Part shown: positions 6,319 to 10,980 of the stretch, one piece after another
Layout: each line of letters opens with the position of its first letter
How positions within the stretch are numbered: the stretch's first letter is position 1
NCBI GenBank assembly: GCA_964426895.1
Contig: CAYRSH010000052.1
Location: 1 to 10,980, forward strand
Direction of reading: 5' to 3'
DNA from: Caldipriscus sp964426895
Lineage (GTDB): Bacteria; Hydrothermota; Hydrothermia; LBFQ01
Length of the DNA stretch: 10,980 nucleotides
Notes under the pieces: generated by a model
What the model saw: the letters and a program-made list of their open reading frames with translations, nothing else
What the model was told of the DNA's origin: nothing
Database searches by the model: none
Position numbers and translations under genes: made by a program

Positions 6319-6891
6319 ATGGATGAAAGTGTAGATGTATTCATAGGATTAAATTTTAAGCCATTTTTGGCAAAATGCAAACCCGTTTATTCTGTGTTAA
6401 TACATAAAAAGGGAAAGTTGTACTTGCAAAGCGTGGATATTTTGGAGAACAAGGAGGAGATTACGGCCGTATGTAAGAAATTTAACACAAAGGTGTTTGC
6501 CTTTAATGTCCATTATTTGGAAAAATCCGGCAAATACAAACTCCCCAAACTGAGATTGAACATGTATATTGAAGAGTTAAAGGGATTTATGCTCTACACA
6601 CGCCGCAGGAGAAAAAAACCATTTGCAATATACTCGCAATCCATATATGGCGATGGAGACATACCATCCGGCGAACTCCTCATGGGGTTGAATTTTAGGT
6701 TTAAAAAATTGGATAAGTATATTTCCAATTTGGATATAAACCCGTTAAAATTGGATTGGAAAGCCTATCCCGTTGATATCCTTGATGCGATAGCAACTTC
6801 ATTGGGTTTATATTTTTATTATACGGGTAGTTATAAAAAAACCCATTTAAGGGACATAGAGGTTATACTTCCAAAGAGGAATGAAAGTTAA
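6319..6891 (+). CDS. Hypothetical protein, 190 aa, faint DUF429/RNase H-like resemblance
   Basis: I do not firmly recognise this protein. The order of elements is: strand FIGLNF (8-13) and a second strand pair; FAFNVHYLE, where DUF429-type RNase H-fold proteins have an IDAPL-like segment; a very basic YTRRRRKK; and a late helix DILDAIATSLGLYFYYTG that resembles the DALxCAxxAxxY helix of DUF429. If the alignment is right, both early acidic positions are Asn here, so the usual metal site would be lost. This is a recollection-based comparison and may be wrong. There is no signal peptide or membrane segment, so it is probably cytoplasmic and may bind nucleic acid. ATG at 6319 is supported by the -10-like box eight bases upstream. 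It overlaps the acetyltransferase gene by 11 bases. Confidence 0.7.
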   Translation: MDESVDVFIGLNFKPFLAKCKPVYSVLIHKKGKLYLQSVDILENKEEITAVCKKFNTKVFAFNVHYLEKSGKYKLPKLRLNMYIEELKGFMLYTRRRRKKPFAIYSQSIYGDGDIPSGELLMGLNFRFKKLDKYISNLDINPLKLDWKAYPVDILDAIATSLGLYFYYTGSYKKTHLRDIEVILPKRNES

Positions 6892-7330
6892 AGTGGTGGA
6901 AAGAAACGATTTGTACGGAGCTTTATTGGTTGAAGGGTTGAGCGGTAAAATATTCCCGGATTTTGTAAGGTGGCACTACTCGTCGGTTTTGGGCTATATA
7001 AAAATGGGTTCAAAGGTATTTCTGGCGGAATTGGAAGGAAAGCCCGTTGGATTTGCATTTTTTAGAAAACTCGACGACGAACTATGGGAATTGACATTAA
7101 TAGGGGTTTTACCCGAACATAGGGGAAAGGGTATTGGAAAGGCTTTATTGGAAGAATCTTTAAAATCAATAAGGGGAGAAATCCATTTACATGTGCAAAC
7201 ACATAATATTGCCGCAATCAGACTGTACGAAAGGTTTAACTTTATAAAGGAGAAGGTTTTAAGGGGTTTTTATTCCGATGGATCGGACGCATACCTTATG
7301 GTGAGACACTTCTACCCACACACAAATTGA
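6881..7330 (+). CDS. GNAT N-acetyltransferase, RimI/Ard1-like
   Basis: A 149-aa single-domain GNAT enzyme using acetyl-CoA. Visible motifs are ELTLIGVLPEHRGKGIGKAL (acetyl-CoA pyrophosphate loop R81-G86), then NIAAIRLYERFNFI (109-122), typical of motif B. The ending YSDGSDAYLM resembles the YY..G.DAY.M seen in RimI and archaeal Ard1 N-terminal protein acetyltransferases. Its likely role is acetylation of protein N termini, though the substrate cannot be fixed from sequence. ATG at 6881 overlaps the upstream gene by 11 bases. GAGGA lies directly against this ATG, which is too close for a good SD, so GTG at 6893 is an alternative start that would remove four residues. Length is normal. Confidence 0.9.
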   Translation: MKVKVVERNDLYGALLVEGLSGKIFPDFVRWHYSSVLGYIKMGSKVFLAELEGKPVGFAFFRKLDDELWELTLIGVLPEHRGKGIGKALLEESLKSIRGEIHLHVQTHNIAAIRLYERFNFIKEKVLRGFYSDGSDAYLMVRHFYPHTN

Positions 7331-7337
7331 ACGGATT

Positions 7338-7343
7338 TATAAT
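7338..7343 (+). promoter_or_regulatory. Putative -10 box of the FIST gene (TATAAT)
   Basis: A perfect TATAAT stands nine bases before the ATG at 7353, inside an imperfect palindrome GGAT...ATCC (7333-7347). A good -35 is not visible. With no SD sequence in the remaining bases, a leaderless transcript starting at or near the ATG is likely. Confidence 0.55.
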
Positions 7344-7352
7344 ATCCCAATC

Positions 7353-8633
7353 ATGTATTTTTCGGAACAGTGGTTAAGGAGGATTGAAAGGCATGGTGGC
7401 GGCGAAAGGGAGAGGAGGATAGAGGGTGGTGGGAATATAACAAGCCGTAGGTTTGCCACATACATATCAACCCAAGAAAAACCGTTTTTGGCCGGCTCAC
7501 AAGCCGTAAATAAGGCTTTGGAAAAACTCGGAGAAAATCCTTCAATGGCTTTTGTAGTTATGACGGCAAACTACGATAAAAAGGTGGTTTTAGAGGCCAT
7601 AAAGAAAACCTTACAAGGCGTTCCGATAATAGGTGCAATAGTTAGCGATACGATATACAACGAGAATACCATAGCAAATACGGGTGTGGGTGTTGCCCTT
7701 TGGGCAACGGACAGTGCCGATATAACCCCTTTCATCATCAAAGGTTTGGTCAGGGAAGAGGATGAATTGGTGAAAGAAATCCGCCAAAGGTTTGAGGAAT
7801 TAAAGATAAAGAGGAAATACACCTACCTATTGGGGATAGTGCCAAATGTTTTGGAAGGGTTATCCGTAAAAATGTCAAAGGTTTTGATCAGGGTTTCGGA
7901 AATGTTTGATGCGGCTTTCGTTGGTGTTGTTGGGGACTTTAAGCCTTCCCCATGGTCAATAATATACAACTCGGATACATATTCCGATCATTTCGCATTC
8001 TTAATAATTGAAAGCGATGTCAAGTTTGGTACATTATTATCCTATGGATTTCACCCAACAATACCCTTTAAGGTGACCTCCGCAGAGGATTCCGTAATTA
8101 AAGAGTTGAACGATACGCCGGTGATTGATATACTCAGGGGTTTGTTTGAGCGCCGTGGGTATGACGAGAATGAACTAAAAGACCCCGTTAAAGCGGGAAA
8201 GATCCTTTCAAGGTTTCAGGTAGCGGTGGCGGATCCGTCAAAGGCTGGAAGGTTTAAAGGCTCAATAATTCAATCCCTTGATACATCGGGACTAAAAATC
8301 ATGACAGATGTTTCCACAAACGATACGGTTTGGATTGTTGAGGCAAACCTTGAAGAGATGATAGAGAGCACCCGTAAGGGTGTTCAAAAAGCCTTGGGAT
8401 ATATACAGGATGCCAACGCCGCCGGAATGATAATATTTGAAAACCATATGAGAATTCAAGCCTTAGGAGATGATATAGATAAGGATAAATCCGTGTTAAG
8501 GAGTGTGTTGGGTTTATCCTTCTTCGGTATCCCGACCGTGGGTGAAATCATCGTTCATCCGAATTTTTATTCCGGGGCGCATAGCGGGGTTATGTTGGGA
8601 ATGCTTCTTGCCAACAAAGTTGGACAGCCTTAA
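7353..8633 (+). CDS. FIST-domain signal-transduction protein (FIST_N + FIST_C)
   Basis: The 426-aa protein has a basic, Gly-rich N terminus (RRIERHGGGERERR, residues 9-22). A FIST_N-like region follows, about 40-240: AGSQAVNKALEKL, GVPIIGAIVSDTIY, GVGVALWATDS. A FIST_C-like region covers about 245-415 and contains GYIQDANAAGMIIFENHMR and FFGIPTVGEIIVHP before the end. FIST domains are known as predicted small-ligand sensors, found alone or joined to kinases and cyclases. This one is a stand-alone soluble protein with no signal peptide or membrane helix. It begins the cassette FIST-roadblock-MglA-histidine kinase, 24 bases before the roadblock gene, so an upstream sensory role is plausible but inferred. 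ATG at 7353 is chosen because TATAAT lies nine bases upstream. Confidence 0.9.
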   Translation: MYFSEQWLRRIERHGGGERERRIEGGGNITSRRFATYISTQEKPFLAGSQAVNKALEKLGENPSMAFVVMTANYDKKVVLEAIKKTLQGVPIIGAIVSDTIYNENTIANTGVGVALWATDSADITPFIIKGLVREEDELVKEIRQRFEELKIKRKYTYLLGIVPNVLEGLSVKMSKVLIRVSEMFDAAFVGVVGDFKPSPWSIIYNSDTYSDHFAFLIIESDVKFGTLLSYGFHPTIPFKVTSAEDSVIKELNDTPVIDILRGLFERRGYDENELKDPVKAGKILSRFQVAVADPSKAGRFKGSIIQSLDTSGLKIMTDVSTNDTVWIVEANLEEMIESTRKGVQKALGYIQDANAAGMIIFENHMRIQALGDDIDKDKSVLRSVLGLSFFGIPTVGEIIVHPNFYSGAHSGVMLGMLLANKVGQP

Positions 8634-8636
8634 AAT
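8609..8636 (+). promoter_or_regulatory. Putative internal promoter of the roadblock-mglA-kinase genes
   Basis: TTGCCA (8609-8614, one mismatch to TTGACA) and TAAAAT (8631-8636, one mismatch to TATAAT) are 16 bases apart. The -10 sits in GCCTTAAAATA, the same box as before tRNA-Leu and metK, and overlaps the stop codon of the FIST gene. Transcription would begin near 8643, just before a strong SD sequence. This would let the roadblock-mglA-kinase part be expressed separately. Confidence 0.6.
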
Positions 8637-8643
8637 ACTTGTT

Positions 8644-8652
8644 AAAGGAGGT
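8644..8652 (+). promoter_or_regulatory. Strong Shine-Dalgarno site of the roadblock gene
   Basis: AAAGGAGGT ends five bases before the ATG at 8658 and is almost perfectly complementary to the 16S rRNA 3' end. It is the strongest ribosome binding site in the window and fixes the start of the roadblock gene. Confidence 0.9.
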
Positions 8653-8657
8653 GGAAA

Positions 8658-9104
8658 ATGAATAACCAAGTAGAGCAAATTTTAAAGGCAATGGTTAAAA
8701 AGAACCCGCAGATTAAATCTGCGGCGGTTGTAAATTCCGAGGGAATCCTTATAGCATCCCATCTGTTTCCCGGAACAAACGAATCCTCTTTTGGCGCCAT
8801 GTCCGCAGCCCTGTTGGGTTTGGGGGAACACACCCTTCAAGAGATAAAAGGGGGTAAACTCAGGGAGATATATGTGCGCGGTGAAGAGATGATGCTCGTA
8901 GTGGTGGGCATTTCTAATGTGGGTGTTATCGCCATAACCGTTGATTCGGATGCCCCCTTAGGCGTTATCCTCGTTGAGGTTAGAAAAGCGGCGGAGGCCT
9001 TAGCCGGAATACTCTCACAACAGCAGGACATTACGGAAATACTCGGTTCCGACCTTTCGCTACTGGAAGGGTTCTCGTTCAAGGACATCCTGGGGGAGGA
9101 GTAA
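8658..9104 (+). CDS. Roadblock/LC7-domain protein (MglB-like)
   Basis: A 148-aa protein with a Roadblock/LC7 fold over about residues 5-118: an N-terminal helix (QVEQILKAMVKK), strand SAAVVNSEGILIAS, a long helix containing MSAALLGLGEHTL, strands with EIYVRGEEMMLVVVGI and VGVIAITVDSDAPLG, and a final helix VRKAAEALAGIL. The tail (LLEGFSFKDILGEE) is acidic and may carry extra contacts. The next gene is an MglA GTPase, the same order as mglB-mglA in Myxococcus, where MglB is the GTPase-activating partner. That role is therefore likely but not shown by specific residues. It has its own strong SD sequence and a promoter-like element upstream. Confidence 0.92.
   Translation: MNNQVEQILKAMVKKNPQIKSAAVVNSEGILIASHLFPGTNESSFGAMSAALLGLGEHTLQEIKGGKLREIYVRGEEMMLVVVGISNVGVIAITVDSDAPLGVILVEVRKAAEALAGILSQQQDITEILGSDLSLLEGFSFKDILGEE
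9092..9100 (+). promoter_or_regulatory. Shine-Dalgarno site of mglA
   Basis: GGGGGAGGA lies in the last codons of the roadblock gene, five bases before the ATG at 9106. It fixes the mglA start and indicates translation coupled to or independent of the upstream gene at a high rate. Confidence 0.85.
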
Positions 9105-9105
9105 G

Positions 9106-9696
9106 ATGGTTGTTGATATAGCCAAAAGGGAGATAAATGTAAAGATCGTATATTATGGTCCGGCGGTTAGCGGAAAAACCACAAACCTTATAGTTATACA
9201 CAGGAGACTCAAACCCGAACATAGGGGTGAAATGATTTCCATAGATACAAAGGGTGAAAGGACATTGTTTTTTGACTTCTTACCCGTTGAAGTTCCAATA
9301 GGAGGTGGTTTTAAAGTAAGATTTCACCTATACACCGTACCCGGACAGTACTTTTATAAGACCTCAAGGAAACTCGTACTAAAAGGTGCCGATGGTATAG
9401 TTTTTGTGGCGGATTCCCAAAAGAGTCGAGCGGAGGAAAACAAGGTTATATTTGAAGAGATGAAAGAGTTTTTGGCCGAACAAGGTATGAGTTTGGACGA
9501 TGTACCCTTAGTGTTGCAGTACAACAAAAGGGATTTACAGGACATTATGAGTGTTGAAGAGTTGAACAAGTTGCTAAACGAAAAGGGGTATCCGTATGTT
9601 GAGAGCATAGCCTCGCAAGGCAAGGGGGTTTTTGAAACCTTGGATTTAATATCCAAACTCGTGTTGAAGAGCGTTTTGCAAAAGGCAAAGGTATGA
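9106..9696 (+). CDS. mglA: MglA-like small Ras-family GTPase
   Basis: A 196-aa cytoplasmic small GTPase of the bacterial MglA family, a molecular switch that in Myxococcus and Thermus relatives sets cell polarity and controls motility machines. The nucleotide-binding motifs are complete: P-loop GPAVSGKTT (18-26), the MglA hallmark ERTLFFDFLP (51-60) with the arginine at 52 that corresponds to the family's catalytic Arg, switch II YTVPGQ (76-81), DSQ (103-105), NKRD (140-143) and a final SIASQGKGV segment. No key residue is missing, so an active GTPase is expected. It follows the roadblock gene by one base with its own SD sequence, and its stop overlaps the kinase ATG. The downstream effector is not known; pili, gliding or other polar structures are possible. 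Confidence 0.96.
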   Translation: MVVDIAKREINVKIVYYGPAVSGKTTNLIVIHRRLKPEHRGEMISIDTKGERTLFFDFLPVEVPIGGGFKVRFHLYTVPGQYFYKTSRKLVLKGADGIVFVADSQKSRAEENKVIFEEMKEFLAEQGMSLDDVPLVLQYNKRDLQDIMSVEELNKLLNEKGYPYVESIASQGKGVFETLDLISKLVLKSVLQKAKV

Positions 9697-10916
9697 ACCT
9701 TTTAACGGGTATGGAAATCCTTGATGTTGTGGATGAAATCGTGTTTAAAGTGAATTCATCCTTGGAGATAATAGAAGTCAACAAAAGGGCGGAGAATATA
9801 GGGTATGATGTTGATATGTTAAAGGGTAAGGTTGTTGAGGTGTTAATATCACCCCAGCATAGGAGGGTTTTCAGGGCATCCGTTGATACGGCATTTAAAC
9901 TCTGGAATACGACAAATACGAAAATCTCCCTTTTAAACGCCCGAGGGGAACACATCCCCGTGGAAATGCGGGTTGTACCAGTTGAGAACAGGGGTAATGC
10001 GGAATATTACATAATTTTTAAGCCCGAGTATGTTTGGAACTTTGCCATTTTTAACGATATACCCTACCCCATAGCGGTAATAAGTAGGGATAGGGTTTTG
10101 TATATGAACCAAAGGGCTTTAAAGATAAATGAAGAGGTTGATTTTAGGGGTTTAAACGATGGGGAAACCGTGGAATTGAAGTCGGGAAATTATAGGGTTA
10201 GAGTGGTTGATACTTTCCACAACCTTGCAAAGGTAAAAATAGTTATTCTAATGGAAGTACCACAGGTTGATCCCAAACTTGAAAGGTTTGCAATAGCGGG
10301 TATTATGTCAAGTTTAATATCACACGATATAAAGAATTCCCTTATGTCTTTGAGTCTTTTGGTTGAAACGGTAAAAGATGAAGGTGTAAAGGATAAGCTG
10401 AAAAAATCCGTAGATAGGATAAAAAGGCTTCACAGTAGGGTTTTAAGTATAATAAAACCCGTTCTGAAAATGTCGGAGTTTTCGTTAGGGGAAATGGTTA
10501 AAGAAATATGTGAAGACTTATCCCACAAGATTTCCTCACGGCATTTAGATATAAAGATGGAGATACCCGAGGACTTTAAGTTGAAGACGGATAGGGATAT
10601 ACTTTATGAGATTTTACACAACTTAATTTCAAATGCCATTGATGTCTCGCCGATAAAGGGAAAGATAATTATATCCTGCGGGACATCCCACAGCGACGGG
10701 GAAATATACAAGTATGTATCCATAAGGGATTTTGGTAAGGGTATAGACAAGGAGGATTTAAACAGGATTTTTGAGCCATTCTTTACAACAAAGGAAGGGG
10801 GTACGGGTTTGGGTTTGTTCATTGTTAAAAAATTCGTTAAACTATTGGGTGGAAAAATTGAGGTTAAAAGCGAAGTCGGAAAAGGTTCGGAATTCATAGT
10901 GTATTTAAAGGCTTAG
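9693..10916 (+). CDS. Soluble PAS-domain sensor histidine kinase
   Basis: A 407-aa kinase with no membrane helix. The order is: a PAS domain (about 5-112), a second short, degenerate PAS-like region (about 115-188, starting NFAIFNDIPYPIAVI), a dimerisation/phosphoacceptor helix pair with SHDIKNSL (phospho-accepting His211), and an ATP-binding domain. That domain has an N-box LHNLISNAIDVS (Asn310, Asn314), G1 box DFGKGI (347-351), F-box FEPFFTT and G2 box GGTGLGLFIV. All are intact, so an active kinase is expected, sensing a cytoplasmic signal or a partner protein. The ATG overlaps the mglA stop (ATGA), so its production is coupled to MglA. No response regulator is in the window, so the phosphate acceptor is unknown. 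No clear terminator follows the stop. Confidence 0.95.
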   Translation: MNLLTGMEILDVVDEIVFKVNSSLEIIEVNKRAENIGYDVDMLKGKVVEVLISPQHRRVFRASVDTAFKLWNTTNTKISLLNARGEHIPVEMRVVPVENRGNAEYYIIFKPEYVWNFAIFNDIPYPIAVISRDRVLYMNQRALKINEEVDFRGLNDGETVELKSGNYRVRVVDTFHNLAKVKIVILMEVPQVDPKLERFAIAGIMSSLISHDIKNSLMSLSLLVETVKDEGVKDKLKKSVDRIKRLHSRVLSIIKPVLKMSEFSLGEMVKEICEDLSHKISSRHLDIKMEIPEDFKLKTDRDILYEILHNLISNAIDVSPIKGKIIISCGTSHSDGEIYKYVSIRDFGKGIDKEDLNRIFEPFFTTKEGGTGLGLFIVKKFVKLLGGKIEVKSEVGKGSEFIVYLKA

Positions 10917-10923
10917 ATTTGTG

Positions 10924-10980
10924 TTATGTATTTGCTCTGTCCATAAATTCCCTTTTGTAAAGACAAAAAATTACCTTAAA
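10924..10980 (-). CDS. Possible 3' end of a minus-strand gene running off the window
   Basis: On the minus strand a frame is open from the window edge to a TAA at 10926-10924, giving 18 residues that end in REFMDRANT. It would converge on the kinase gene with a seven-base gap, like the convergent pair accD/DapF-like gene. So short a stretch can be open by chance, and a plus-strand promoter-like motif lies in the same bases, so this is weak. Confidence 0.2.
   Translation of the reverse strand, partial: FKVIFCLYKREFMDRANT
10955..10980 (+). promoter_or_regulatory. Possible promoter cut by the window edge
   Basis: TTGTAA (10955-10960) is followed 16 bases later by ACCTTAAA at the last bases of the window. 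This matches the first part of the RCCTTARAATA box seen before metK, sdhC, tRNA-Leu and the roadblock gene. If the next bases complete the box, a plus-strand gene starts just beyond the window. Confidence 0.35.

Noticed and set aside
10953..10968. Inverted repeat TTTTGT/ACAAAA after the kinase gene as a terminator
   Set aside because: The stem is short and AT-only apart from one G-C pair, and A residues follow it on the plus strand, not T. It overlaps the possible -35 of the next promoter instead.
1..10980. Search for CRISPR arrays, insertion sequences, phage genes or attachment sites
   Set aside because: No regularly spaced repeats, transposase or integrase-like frames or terminal inverted repeats were seen. 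The tRNA-Leu 3' end is not duplicated in the window, so no integrated element is indicated.

Overview
The window looks like a piece of chromosome from a thermophilic bacterium of a deep-branching, mostly uncultured lineage. This is inferred from gene content: an archaeal-type S-adenosylmethionine synthetase next to bacterial AccD, a secreted protein with a Por/type IX secretion (T9SS) C-terminal sorting domain, an MglA/roadblock GTPase module, and Lys/Glu-rich proteins poor in Gln. The combination recalls Hydrothermae/WOR-3-type genomes, but the taxon is not proven. Genes are tightly packed, with several ATGA overlaps, and many starts have no Shine-Dalgarno (SD) sequence.

Layout. 1-1359 (+): 3' part of a secreted beta-propeller protein with a T9SS tail, closed by a strong intrinsic terminator. 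1419-3447 (+): archaeal-type metK, then accD. 3438-4425 (-): tRNA-Leu(UAA), a DUF4321-like small membrane protein and a compact DapF-like epimerase. These look like one tRNA-mRNA transcription unit that converges on accD with a 10-base overlap. 4492-6291 (+): sdhC-type cytochrome b, thpR and an unknown protein, all overlapping. 6319-7330 (+): an unrecognised 190-aa protein with a faint RNase H-like resemblance, and a RimI-like acetyltransferase. 7353-10916 (+): FIST-domain protein, roadblock/LC7 protein, MglA GTPase and a soluble PAS histidine kinase, which read as one signalling cassette. The last 64 bases hold a possible tail of a minus-strand gene and the start of a promoter-like motif cut by the window edge.

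How the parts may work together. MglA with an adjacent roadblock protein is the core of bacterial polarity/motility switches (MglB acts as the GTPase-activating partner in Myxococcus). Here the pair sits between a FIST ligand-sensor protein and a histidine kinase. A plausible reading is a sensory input-GTPase-phosphorelay circuit; this is inference from gene order.

Regulation. A recurring box, RCCTTARAATA, lies a few bases upstream of tRNA-Leu, metK, sdhC and the roadblock gene, with related -10 boxes before the 190-aa gene and the FIST gene. In several cases it is only 8-9 bases from the start codon, which suggests leaderless mRNAs. Some genes, such as the roadblock gene, mglA and the DapF-like gene, have clear SD sequences instead.
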